Source: an uncultured Blautia sp. (GTDB lineage Bacteria > Bacillota > Clostridia > Lachnospirales > Lachnospiraceae). Taken from it: a DNA stretch of 52,098 nt. Made by a program: the position numbers and the translations under genes. Below the pieces are notes generated by a model. The model saw only the letters and a list, made by a program, of their open reading frames with translations, searched no databases and was not told the origin of the DNA. Below, one piece after another: positions 26,691 to 35,175 of this stretch. The number at the start of each line of letters is the position of its first letter. Position 1 is the first letter of the stretch. Location of the stretch: assembly GCF_947654165.1 (NCBI RefSeq), contig NZ_CANTKB010000023.1:1-52098 (forward strand), written 5' to 3'.

Positions 26691-27779
26691 CTAATAATCC
26701 AGTGTCTCCATGTATTTCATGTATTTCACTACCATCAGGGCAATCTTAAAGGTAATGGCATCTTCAAAGACACGCAGATCAAGCCCCGTGCTCTTCTGGA
26801 GCTTATCCAGCCTGTATACCAGAGTATTTCTGTGTATAAAAAGCTGTCTGGAAGTTTCTGACACATTCAAGCTGTTCTCAAAGAACTTATTGATCGTAGT
26901 CAGTGTCTCTTCATCGAAATCGTCCGGTGAATGAGAATCAAAAATTTCACGGATAAACATTTTACACAGAGGAATAGGAAGCTGATAGATCAGACGTCCG
27001 ATTCCCAGGGAGCTGTATGCGATCACATTTCTGTCCCCAAAGAAAATCTTACCTACATCCAGTGCCATTTTCGCTTCTTTATAAGAGCGGGACACTTCTT
27101 TTAATTCTTTTACGATCGTTCCGTAAGCAATGTGAGTCTTTCCGTCTTTTTCTACACCAAGAGTAGACAAAATGGTGTTGGCTGTCTTCTCCAACTGAGC
27201 ATAGGTATCTGTAGGTGCCACTTCTTTGACAATGATAATGCTCTTCTCGTCCACCGCTGTGACGAAATCTCCCGCCTTACCTCCAAGCAGATTTTTAATG
27301 TTTTCCAGTGAACCATAGTCCTTATCCTGGTTTGTTTCCAGTATATAGACTACTCTTCTTACATCCACCTCAATATGAAGTTTTTTTGCCCGGTTATGAA
27401 TATCCACCAAAAGCAGATTGTCCAGCAGCAAGTTTTTGATAAAATTATCCTTGTTAAATCTTTCCTTATATGCAGTAAGAAGTCCCTGAATCTGGAATAC
27501 AACCAATTTTCCCAATGTATAAGCATCATCTGCTGTACTGTCCATGATCAGGATATATTCCAACTGATGGTTATCATAGATTTTAAAATACTGATTTCCT
27601 CTTACTACCTGGCTGTCAGCCTGAGAATTGGCGAATGCGGCTGCTTCTTCCTGCCCACACACATTTGCAGAAAATGTGGATGCCAATACTTTACCTTCCA
27701 TATCTGTGATGCAAAAATCTGTCCTTGAGATTCCCTTTAACCCATCAAGGGTACTCTGGAGTATCTGGTTTGATATCAT
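26691..27779 (-). CDS. CdaR/PucR-type transcriptional regulator
   Basis: A 362-residue regulator. The N-terminal part (about 1-130) starts with a GAF/sugar-diacid-recognition-like region (RTDFCITDMEGKVLAST), a GGDEF-like/CdaR middle follows, and the C-terminus has the PucR-type helix-turn-helix (SLNVSETSRQLFIHRNTLVYRLDKLQKSTGLDLRVFEDA shown here in part by its key words: HRNTLVYRL, FEDAI). The ATG at 27779 has AAGGAG 5 nt before it; the longer frame adds only six residues. This family often senses sugar acids or purine-pathway compounds. No such pathway is next to it; ftsE follows 36 bp downstream, so a link to wall metabolism or read-through expression is possible. Confidence 0.82.
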   Translation of the reverse strand: MISNQILQSTLDGLKGISRTDFCITDMEGKVLASTFSANVCGQEEAAAFANSQADSQVVRGNQYFKIYDNHQLEYILIMDSTADDAYTLGKLVVFQIQGLLTAYKERFNKDNFIKNLLLDNLLLVDIHNRAKKLHIEVDVRRVVYILETNQDKDYGSLENIKNLLGGKAGDFVTAVDEKSIIIVKEVAPTDTYAQLEKTANTILSTLGVEKDGKTHIAYGTIVKELKEVSRSYKEAKMALDVGKIFFGDRNVIAYSSLGIGRLIYQLPIPLCKMFIREIFDSHSPDDFDEETLTTINKFFENSLNVSETSRQLFIHRNTLVYRLDKLQKSTGLDLRVFEDAITFKIALMVVKYMKYMETLDY

Positions 27780-27895
27780 GTTTTCTCCTTCTTTCATTAT
27801 ATAGTTTTTTCTCTGTTATCTAGTTACAAAATCCCATAAAAACAAAAACCCTACTGTATATTTTAATACAAAATCGGGAAAAAGAAAAGAGAAAA

Positions 27896-27931
27896 CCAAA
27901 AATATTACATCTTTTTTTCAAAAATGTAATA
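27896..27931 (-). terminator. Rho-independent terminator after the VWA gene
   Basis: Minus-strand TATTACAT (27924-27931) pairs with ATGTAATA (27903-27910), followed by TTTTTGG (27896-27902). It lies 7 bp beyond the VWA stop and separates the AAA+/VWA pair from the regulator gene. Confidence 0.75.
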
Positions 27932-27937
27932 CTTTGT

Positions 27938-29707
27938 TCATATTTCTCTTTCTAATTGTTTCATTAAATACCTTCCCACCACTGGTGAAAAACCTGAAAT
28001 TTTTCGAATATACGCAAAATCTTTGCCGAATATTTTCTTTTCTGCTGCCAGATCCTTTTCTTCTCCTGCAAAAACCCCCAACACACAGATACCCTGGCTG
28101 CGAAGCTTTCTTACCTCAAATGCAGTATCTGAGACTGCATAATTACCCTGATACGGTTTGGGATTTCTTGCATTTGGCCGGTTGATGATCACATCATAAG
28201 GTCTTCCGTCACTGAGCACGATCAAAATCTTATGCTCTTCTTCCCTCTCTAATAATCCCTGTCCTGCTGCTTTCACGGCAAGACCGTCTCTATTATTTGA
28301 AGATGTCACATATTCAAAAATATTTCCATTTTCTTTTCTGGGTGCATCGTAATTTCGGAATTCATGAAGGATTGTATAATCCCAGAAAGTACAAAAGCTC
28401 ATGACCCTGTGCGGGATTCCCACATTGCTTAGTGCCTCGCTTAAAATATATGCCTGAATCGCCACCTGCCCCTGTCTGGTACGCTGGGAACCGCTGGCAT
28501 CTAGCAGCACATCTACCACGAATCTGCTGGAATCCTGATAAAGCTGTCTGCTGAAAAAATTTCTCTCAGCCGTTCTTCCCACTCTCCAAAGCCGTGCCGG
28601 AAGAATGGTTCCCCTGTCTGACAGGACTTCTTCTGTCTCATCTCGCATGACCAGGGTTTTCCTCAGCATATCTGTGAGGATTCTGATATTATTTTTTATG
28701 ATTCTGTGATTATCATAATATTCATACAGGTTTTTATCTTTTTGTTTTCTTGCGTATTCGTATTGATAATTTCTCAGTACCGGATCTTTTAAAATACCTT
28801 TTGTGAAATAAAGGCTGCAGTCGCTGTGTATGCCTCTGCACATCAGATAATTCATTCTTTTTTCTTCGGTTTCCGAAAGAAATGTTTTCCCGTAATTCCG
28901 CTCTACATAGGAATACATCTGTTCCAGGGCTTTTTCATCTACCACTACGATTTTTTTCCCTGATTCTTTTTCTTCTTTCTCTTCTTCTCTCTCCCTGGAT
29001 GTTTCCATGGTATCCAGGTTTGTCATCTGTTCTGTAATGCGGTCCAGATACATTTCCAGGGAGCTTTCCATAGCCTCTTCCTGTAAAAACTCTTTCCATG
29101 AAAATTCCGCAAGATCTTCCATAGTCACTGAAAGAACCTGTTCCAGATTTCCATGCTGTCTTTCAAAATAAGGGTCTGCAATCTCATTATAAAGCCTGTC
29201 TGCGGTCCGTATCACTTCCATCGTGTCTGGTGCATGATCCAAAGCCCATATCAGATCCATCCAGTGCCGCATCTGTTCTGTGGCTGCTCCCCTGCCATCT
29301 AAGATTTCTCGAAACAACGCCAGTTTCAGCCTTCCAACGGTATTTTCCTGAAGCCTGTGAAATTCTGATTCCAAAATATCTTCACAGGCTTTTCTCCTGA
29401 TATTGGCAACCCCTTCCCGCTCTTTTATGATTTTACCGGACACAGCAAATTCAATGCAGAGCTGAGCAATGGAAAGCAGCGGTGCCTCAGAAGCATGAAG
29501 GTACATTTTTTTCACCAGATACATGGAAAAGGCTTCCCTGTCAAAATATTTGGCAAAAGCACCCTGTTTGATTCCATCGTATAGTGCTGCAGATTCTGAC
29601 CTGGCAAATGCCTTTAAATCCGGTTTGAATTCCAAGGCATAATCCCCACTCACAGTCCACATGAGATTCTTAATTCTGTTTTCTAGTTCCAGTTCCAATT
29701 CTTCCAT
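27938..29707 (-). CDS. VWA-domain protein, partner of a MoxR/CobS-like AAA+ ATPase
   Basis: A 589-residue protein with a largely alpha-helical N-terminal two-thirds (about 1-390, containing a charged low-complexity stretch around REREEEKEEKESGKK) and a C-terminal von Willebrand A domain (about 396-589). The metal-ion-dependent adhesion site is intact: Asp403, Ser405 and Ser407 in LLDASGS and Asp500 in VLSDGRPYD. The plan matches the CobT/NorD/CbbO group, where an AAA+ motor and a VWA adaptor act on a third protein, often to insert or reset a metal centre. No chelatase, nitric oxide reductase or Rubisco gene is nearby, so the client is unknown. The gap to the ATPase gene is 8 bp. Confidence 0.85.
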   Translation of the reverse strand: MEELELELENRIKNLMWTVSGDYALEFKPDLKAFARSESAALYDGIKQGAFAKYFDREAFSMYLVKKMYLHASEAPLLSIAQLCIEFAVSGKIIKEREGVANIRRKACEDILESEFHRLQENTVGRLKLALFREILDGRGAATEQMRHWMDLIWALDHAPDTMEVIRTADRLYNEIADPYFERQHGNLEQVLSVTMEDLAEFSWKEFLQEEAMESSLEMYLDRITEQMTNLDTMETSREREEEKEEKESGKKIVVVDEKALEQMYSYVERNYGKTFLSETEEKRMNYLMCRGIHSDCSLYFTKGILKDPVLRNYQYEYARKQKDKNLYEYYDNHRIIKNNIRILTDMLRKTLVMRDETEEVLSDRGTILPARLWRVGRTAERNFFSRQLYQDSSRFVVDVLLDASGSQRTRQGQVAIQAYILSEALSNVGIPHRVMSFCTFWDYTILHEFRNYDAPRKENGNIFEYVTSSNNRDGLAVKAAGQGLLEREEEHKILIVLSDGRPYDVIINRPNARNPKPYQGNYAVSDTAFEVRKLRSQGICVLGVFAGEEKDLAAEKKIFGKDFAYIRKISGFSPVVGRYLMKQLEREI

Positions 29708-29715
29708 ATTTTCTT

Positions 29716-30639
29716 TTAATCCTCAAATACATCTTCCGGTATCCATGTCTCAGGAATCCTGGTCATGACCACATCCTGTATAATCTCTTTTTCAAAGATA
29801 TCAAAGCTCTTGTTCACTACACCCATTTTTACTGCCAATGCCGGAGATAACCCCCTGTGAATCGCTTTTAACGCTCCGAGAATCCCTCTAAGATCCAGGG
29901 CTTTCGTTGTGATCTCACCATTTTGTGCTTTTAACTGCAAGTCCATAAATAATCCGATCCATTGTTTTAATGCCTCTTCTTTCAAGCCCGAAAACTTTGA
30001 TTGAAAAATAAATCTCAAGGTCTCTTCATCCTGGGGAGGCATATCAATCACCAGAAATCTGGATACTAATGCTTCATTTAATTCTTTTGTCCCTGCATAT
30101 CCATAATTCATTGTTCCGATAAATCTGGCTGCAGAATGCATCTCAATCTTGTCATACCCAGGCACATCAATGCAGCGACGGTAATCCAAAGATGCATGCA
30201 GGACAGATACCGCATCATTTTTGGCCATATTAATCTCATCTAAAATGCCAAATCCTCCATATTGAGCACAGCGGTATATGCTTCCTTTTCGAAGCTGTAC
30301 TTCATTATTGACAAAAGTATCTGTTCCGATGAGATCACCGCTGTTGGTATTTACATGAAACGACACATTATAGACAGGTCTTCCAAAAATCCATGCAAGA
30401 TTTTCCGCCAACACGTTTTTTCCCGTAGCCTTCGCCCCGGTAAGCAGAAGGTTTTCTCCTTCCAGCAGGGCTGCTATGGCCATCTCCAAAACTTCCCTTC
30501 CATAAAATACCATGTCCGGTGCATTCACTCTGGATAATTCACTCTCTTCCACAGCATATTCCTTCCGGAACATCTCTACATCTCTAATCAGTCTCTCATG
30601 AACCTTCTGTTCTTTTAGAAATTCTAATGTACAATCCAT
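29716..30639 (-). CDS. MoxR/CobS-like AAA+ ATPase
   Basis: A 307-residue AAA+ protein. Walker A reads GAKATGKN (residues 68-75), with Asn where Ser/Thr is usual after the Lys. Walker B is GILDEI (131-136), sensor 1 is Asn178 in FIGTMNYG, and the arginine finger is in LVSRF (Arg194). The short helical insert expected of MoxR/CobS relatives lies between Walker A and B. It would form a ring and act with the VWA protein encoded directly downstream. GGAG precedes the ATG at 30639. The preceding glnN operon is closed by a terminator, so this pair is probably a two-gene unit. Client and pathway are unknown. Confidence 0.85.
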   Translation of the reverse strand: MDCTLEFLKEQKVHERLIRDVEMFRKEYAVEESELSRVNAPDMVFYGREVLEMAIAALLEGENLLLTGAKATGKNVLAENLAWIFGRPVYNVSFHVNTNSGDLIGTDTFVNNEVQLRKGSIYRCAQYGGFGILDEINMAKNDAVSVLHASLDYRRCIDVPGYDKIEMHSAARFIGTMNYGYAGTKELNEALVSRFLVIDMPPQDEETLRFIFQSKFSGLKEEALKQWIGLFMDLQLKAQNGEITTKALDLRGILGALKAIHRGLSPALAVKMGVVNKSFDIFEKEIIQDVVMTRIPETWIPEDVFED

Positions 30640-30664
30640 GTTTTTTCTCCATTTCTGAAAAACT

Positions 30665-30722
30665 CTATAAAAACAGCAGGGGCTGCTGCATAAACAAATT
30701 TCCGTTTAGCAGCAGCCCTCTT
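30665..30722 (-). terminator. Rho-independent terminator after glnN
   Basis: On the minus strand GGGCTGCTGC and GCAGCAGCCC pair around an AT-rich loop, followed by CTGCTGTTTTTATAG. It starts a few bases past the glnN stop. The stem core is the same as the palindrome between ftsX and the S41 protease gene. Confidence 0.75.
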
Positions 30723-30725
30723 TCT

Positions 30726-32840
30726 TTATACTTCAAACAGCAAATCTCCATAGGACGGCATCGGCCATATTTCTTTGTCAACAATCATTTCCAGCTTATC
30801 TACCGGTCTTCTCAATGCCTCCATAGCCGGAATAACCTGCTGGCGGTAATAAAATGCCTTATCCTTTCCGTCTGCCATTGCATAGGCAGTCTCAGTCACA
30901 TCTTTCAGACGGTCAGAAGCCTCTTTTGTTTCTTTTAACAAAGCAGAGGTTTCCTGCAAAAGCCCGGTCTGTACTTCCACATCTAAGACACCTGCTGCTA
31001 CCACTGCATTGATAGAATCAGCAAGTTGTCTTGTATAACGGATGACCGCAGGAATAATCTGTTTTCCTGCCATATCCAGCATGGTTCTGGCTTCAATATT
31101 AATAGCCTTTCCATATACTTCGTATTTGATTTCCTGTCTGGATTCTAATTCTGCTCTTGTAAGGACACCAAACTCTTCGAACAATTCCACAGTTTTCTCC
31201 ATGGTAAGAGCTTCCAGGCTCTCTACCATACAGGTAAGGTTTGGCAGTCCTCTTCTTTCGGCTTCTTTTACCCATTCATCTGAATATCCATTTCCGTTAA
31301 ACACGATTCTCTGATGCTTGGTAAAATTCTTTTTCATCAGATCATGAACTGCGATTTCAAAATTATCTGCTTTTTCCAGCTCATCACAAGCTTCTTTGAA
31401 CGCCTGGGCAACAATAGTATTTAAAACTACATTGGCCGGAGCAATAGAATCTCTGGAGCCAACCATACGGAATTCAAATTTATTTCCTGTAAATGCAAAA
31501 GGTGATGTCCTGTTTCTGTCTGCGGTATCCCTCATAAACTCCGGAATTGCTTTTACACCGGTGTCAAGAACTTCTCTTTCAATACTATGATCCGCTGTAC
31601 CTGTGGTAATCAGCTGATTCATGACATCTGTAAGCTGTTCTCCTAAAAATACGGAAATAATAGCAGGCGGTGCTTCACTTGCCCCCAGACGGTGGTCATT
31701 TCCAACATCTGCTGCTGATTCACGAAGCAATTCTGCATGTTCATCAACCGCCTTCAAGATACAGCTCAGGATTAAAAGGAACTGAATATTATCATGTGGA
31801 GTATTTCCCGGCTCTAAAAGATTACAGCCTGTATCTGTAGTCAAAGACCAGTTGTTGTGCTTTCCTGAACCATTCACACCGGCAAATGGCTTTTCGTGAA
31901 GAAGACATTTCATTCCATGCTGGGAAGCAACTCTTTTCAAGGTCTGCATCACAATCTGGTTATGATCCACTTCTACATTGGCTTCTGCATAGATAGGAGC
32001 AAGCTCATGCTGTGCAGGAGCCGCTTCGTTGTGCTGGGTTTTCGAGGTCACACCCAGTTTCCACAATTCTTCATTTACATGTTTCATATAAGCAGAAACT
32101 CTCTGACGGATCGTCCCCAGATAGTGATCATCTAATTCCTGTCCCTTGGGAGGCATTGCACCGAATAAGGTGCGTCCTGTAAAGACCAGGTCTTTTCTTT
32201 TACTGAACATCTCCTCACTTACCAGAAAGTATTCCTGTTCCGCACCGACAGAGGGAATCACTCTTTTAGCTGTTGTATCCCCAAACAGACGGATCAGACG
32301 AAGTGCCTGTGTATTAATTGCCTGCATAGAACGCAGAAGCGGTGTCTTCTGGTCCAGTGCCTCTCCTGTATAAGAGCAAAACGCAGTAGGAATACATAAA
32401 GTAGCTCCTGCAGCATCATGACGCACAAATGCAGGTGATGTACAATCCCATGCGGTATATCCTCTCGCTTCAAAGGTAGCACGAAGTCCACCTGACGGGA
32501 AAGAAGAAGCATCTGGTTCCCCTGTGATCAATTCCTTTCCGGAAAAACTCATCAGTACCTTTCCATTGGGAAGAGGAGCTGTGATAAAAGAATCATGCTT
32601 CTCTGCGGTCACTCCTGTAAGAGGCTGAAACCAGTGAGTATAATGGGTAGCACCTTTTTCAATTGCCCATTCTTTCATCTCATGAGCAATTACATCTGCC
32701 ATTTCCAAAGACAAATCTTTTCCTTCTAAGATGGTCTGTTTCAAATCTTTGTAAACTTTCTTGGGAAGACGCTGCTGCATAACAGAATCGTTAAAAACAT
32801 CTTCACCAAAAATCTCAGATACGTTAATATATTCACTCAT
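30726..32840 (-). CDS. glnN: Glutamine synthetase type III
   Basis: Makes glutamine from glutamate, ammonia and ATP; the main ammonium-assimilating enzyme in many gut anaerobes. The 704-residue length is that of type III (GlnN), much longer than type I. It carries PLTGVTAEKHDSF, PSVGAEQEYFLV (metal-binding Glu), the AAPAQHELAPIY region, KPFAGVNGSGKHNNWS and the ATP-side block RNRTSPFAFTGNKFEFRMVGS (key residues in these). The C-terminal extension (about 580-704) is the type III helical region. The ATG at 32840 is used; the longer frame adds 24 residues upstream. A candidate promoter lies at 32901-32929, and a terminator follows the gene, so it is monocistronic. Confidence 0.96.
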   Translation of the reverse strand: MSEYINVSEIFGEDVFNDSVMQQRLPKKVYKDLKQTILEGKDLSLEMADVIAHEMKEWAIEKGATHYTHWFQPLTGVTAEKHDSFITAPLPNGKVLMSFSGKELITGEPDASSFPSGGLRATFEARGYTAWDCTSPAFVRHDAAGATLCIPTAFCSYTGEALDQKTPLLRSMQAINTQALRLIRLFGDTTAKRVIPSVGAEQEYFLVSEEMFSKRKDLVFTGRTLFGAMPPKGQELDDHYLGTIRQRVSAYMKHVNEELWKLGVTSKTQHNEAAPAQHELAPIYAEANVEVDHNQIVMQTLKRVASQHGMKCLLHEKPFAGVNGSGKHNNWSLTTDTGCNLLEPGNTPHDNIQFLLILSCILKAVDEHAELLRESAADVGNDHRLGASEAPPAIISVFLGEQLTDVMNQLITTGTADHSIEREVLDTGVKAIPEFMRDTADRNRTSPFAFTGNKFEFRMVGSRDSIAPANVVLNTIVAQAFKEACDELEKADNFEIAVHDLMKKNFTKHQRIVFNGNGYSDEWVKEAERRGLPNLTCMVESLEALTMEKTVELFEEFGVLTRAELESRQEIKYEVYGKAINIEARTMLDMAGKQIIPAVIRYTRQLADSINAVVAAGVLDVEVQTGLLQETSALLKETKEASDRLKDVTETAYAMADGKDKAFYYRQQVIPAMEALRRPVDKLEMIVDKEIWPMPSYGDLLFEV

Positions 32841-32900
32841 ACGTTTGTTCCTTTCTCCTAGACCCCTGTCCAATGTACTTATAGCTCTGAAACTGTTATA

Positions 32901-32929
32901 AAGATACCGCAAAAAAGCCCATAATGCAA
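32901..32929 (-). promoter_or_regulatory. Candidate glnN promoter
   Basis: Minus-strand TTGCAT (32924-32929) and TATCTT (32901-32906) are 17 bp apart and lie 60-90 bp before the glnN start, just after the end of the MntP/YtaF-like gene. Confidence 0.5.
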
Positions 32930-32939
32930 GTTTTTTTTG

Positions 32940-33482
32940 TTATCCATTCCACCACATACCCACAGCCAAAAGAATCAGGCAAAATCCGCTGAGCCAGGAT
33001 AAGTCTTTCTTTAAAGCAACAGAAAAATAAGCTCCTAATTTCCATCCTGCTTCCATCATAAAAATTCCGCAAAGGAAAGAACCCACGGCCAGCATCCACT
33101 CTCCGTTCTGTACCAGTCCTGTTCCGATGCCCACGGCCAGACTATCCAGAGATAGTGCAAATGCCAGAAGTGCAGCTTCCACCCCTGTCAGCCTCTTCTT
33201 CTGTATCTTCTGATTTTTTCGAAACAGAAATCCCAGCATCCGATAAATCCCCATTCCTGCCAGAATCCCTGTACATACAACAGAAGTCAGCATTTCCGGC
33301 AAAAAACAGGAAAGGAAATTCCCCGTGAAAACAGAAATCCCTAAAAGAGAACTCATGATCAGGTTCATTCCCACGACTTTCATAAAAGGCATCTCCACTT
33401 TTTCCGCCCCATATGCAAAACTGACCACAAAAGAATCTGTGGTCAGTGCAAGAATCAACAAAATCCCTTGAAATACTTTCAT
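32940..33482 (-). CDS. MntP/YtaF-like integral membrane protein
   Basis: A 180-residue protein with six predicted membrane segments in two related halves. Each half starts with an acidic motif inside the membrane: LALTTDSFVVSFAYG near the N-terminus and FALSLDSLAVGIGTG near the middle. Such paired Asp motifs are the mark of the MntP manganese exporter family and of its sporulation-linked relative YtaF. Both names fit; YtaF is somewhat longer. Manganese or cation efflux is the likely role. It follows the lipid kinase gene by 66 bp and may share its transcript. Confidence 0.75.
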   Translation of the reverse strand: MKVFQGILLILALTTDSFVVSFAYGAEKVEMPFMKVVGMNLIMSSLLGISVFTGNFLSCFLPEMLTSVVCTGILAGMGIYRMLGFLFRKNQKIQKKRLTGVEAALLAFALSLDSLAVGIGTGLVQNGEWMLAVGSFLCGIFMMEAGWKLGAYFSVALKKDLSWLSGFCLILLAVGMWWNG

Positions 33483-33548
33483 TGTACACCTTCACTCATC
33501 TGTTTTTATTATCATATGAGCCAATATGTACAATGGTTTCTCTCGATT

Positions 33549-34469
33549 CTATTCCGGTGCGTGAATCAATGGAACCTTTTCATTTTTCGGAAGCATGATC
33601 TGAACCGCATGTTTCAGATTCTGAATATAAACTTCCCTGTGTTCCCCTCCATATTCCCCATCAAGAGTCCACGGAACCTCTTCTTCACATTGTACGGATA
33701 ATGTAGATGTTTTAAATACTTCTATCATTTTTGTGTCACTGGTTCCTACCAGGGATGCAATGATTTCGTTTAATTCAATAATATTCTTTGGTCTCCGGAT
33801 CAGCATGACCTCAAAAACTCCGTCGTCCAGCATAACGTCAGGACCTGTAAGACGTTTAAAACCGCCCACAGAAGTAGAATTGCTTGCCATACCAAAGATA
33901 AATTCACCGTCGAATTCATCCTCGTCTCCCTTGACCTTGAGATGATAAGATTTAATATTGAACAGCCTTTGTGTTCCTTCCAGAATATAGGCCGCATGTC
34001 CCAGAATGTTCTTCAAATCCTGGTTTGTTTCATAAGAAACATCCGTAAATAATCCAAAGGCTGCTATGTAGACAAAAATGTCATCGTTAAATTTCCCTGC
34101 GTCAAAGGCGTGTGGTACACCTTCTACGATATCGGTAGCTGCCTGAAGCATATTTTTGGAAATATGAAGACTGTTGGCAAAATCGTTCGTGCTTCCTGCG
34201 GGAATATAGCCTAACGGCTGTGTATACCCCGCCATCAGCATCCCCGTGACCACTTCATCAAGAGTTCCGTCTCCGCCGCTGGCAACCACCAGATCATAAT
34301 CTCCTGCCCGCTTTTTTGTCACTTTCAGACCATCCATATAGGACTGAGTGGGATGAACGGTAATCTCATAACCACCTTTCACAAAAATATCCAAAATATC
34401 CACCAAACGGCTCTTAATACTTCCCTTGCCGGATCTTGGATTGAAAATAAAAAGCATTTTCTTGCTCAT
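33549..34469 (-). CDS. YegS/DgkB-family lipid (diacylglycerol) kinase
   Basis: A 306-residue cytoplasmic lipid kinase. The nucleotide-binding N-domain has FIFNPRSGKGS (residues about 6-16) and VVASGGDGTLDEVVTGM, the DAGK catalytic signature, followed by PLGYIPAGSTNDFANSL. The C-terminal beta domain contains LDDGVFEVMLIRRPKN and the WTLDGEYGG motif. It would phosphorylate diacylglycerol released by lipoteichoic acid synthesis, or a related lipid. The ATG at 34469 has GAGGAGG upstream and is preferred over the longer frame. Function within the family is inferred from motifs. Confidence 0.88.
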   Translation of the reverse strand: MSKKMLFIFNPRSGKGSIKSRLVDILDIFVKGGYEITVHPTQSYMDGLKVTKKRAGDYDLVVASGGDGTLDEVVTGMLMAGYTQPLGYIPAGSTNDFANSLHISKNMLQAATDIVEGVPHAFDAGKFNDDIFVYIAAFGLFTDVSYETNQDLKNILGHAAYILEGTQRLFNIKSYHLKVKGDEDEFDGEFIFGMASNSTSVGGFKRLTGPDVMLDDGVFEVMLIRRPKNIIELNEIIASLVGTSDTKMIEVFKTSTLSVQCEEEVPWTLDGEYGGEHREVYIQNLKHAVQIMLPKNEKVPLIHAPE

Positions 34470-34502
34470 CGCTCTACCTCCTCTTTTCAGACGGAAACAA
34501 AG

Positions 34503-34536
34503 CACCCGGGAACAGGCCAAAGCCTTCCCGGGCGTA
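34503..34536 (-). terminator. Terminator of the alpha ribosomal operon
   Basis: The stem CCCGGGAA/TTCCCGGG (34505-34512 with 34525-34532) contains an inner AAGGC..GCCTG complement and is followed on the minus strand by a T-rich tail (GCTTTGTTT). It lies about 22 bp after the rplQ stop. Confidence 0.75.
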
Positions 34537-34557
34537 ATTTACATGTTATCGTGACTC

Positions 34558-35094
34558 TTAGACTAACTCTAATAATACTTCCATTGCTGCGTCACCTTTA
34601 CGTGGTCCGATCTTAACGATTCTTGTGTAACCACCGTTACGTCCTGCGTATTTTGGTGCAATTTCTGTAAATAATTTTTCTACTAAGTCAACTTCTTTTG
34701 TATTTTTCTTTTTGCCTGCTGCTGCTGTTGGAACTTCTGTTACAGGGTAAAGAACTTTCAGCATCTGTCTTCTGGCATGTAATCTGGAAGGAGCATCCTT
34801 CTTGATTTCTTTCTGTACTTCATCGTATACAGTAACTTTCTTTCCGTCAACAACTTCTTTTACTCTCTTGCCATCAGCATCTTTGCGGGCAACTTTAGCT
34901 GTAACAGTAACTGTTTCGAAATTGTCTTTTTCACGAACAGCCATAGCGATCAGACCTTCTGCAATTTTGCGAACTTCTTTCGCTTTTGTTTCTGTAGTAA
35001 CGATTTTTCCGTGATACAGTAAGTTTGTTACCTGGTTTCTAAGTAAAGCTTTTCTCTGGTCAGATGTTCTGCCCAATTTTCTATATTTTGCCAT
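34558..35094 (-). CDS. rplQ: 50S ribosomal protein L17
   Basis: A 178-residue L17. The conserved core starts MAKYRKLGRTSDQRKALLRN and ends with NGGYTRIVKIGPRKGDAAMEVLLELV (cited as the first and last family blocks). Between them is an extra segment of about 60 residues (from KVARKDADGKRV to GKKKNTKEV), making it longer than the ~120 residues of Bacillus L17; such inserts occur in Clostridia. The ATG at 35094 has GGAGGAAG upstream. It is the last gene of the alpha operon and is followed by a terminator. Confidence 0.96.
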   Translation of the reverse strand: MAKYRKLGRTSDQRKALLRNQVTNLLYHGKIVTTETKAKEVRKIAEGLIAMAVREKDNFETVTVTAKVARKDADGKRVKEVVDGKKVTVYDEVQKEIKKDAPSRLHARRQMLKVLYPVTEVPTAAAGKKKNTKEVDLVEKLFTEIAPKYAGRNGGYTRIVKIGPRKGDAAMEVLLELV

Positions 35095-35175
35095 TTTAAA
35101 CTTCCTCCATTTGTGGAACAATGCACCACGCTCTCTTCGGTCTTACTGACGCATTGCTGTTTGCCCATAAATTGT

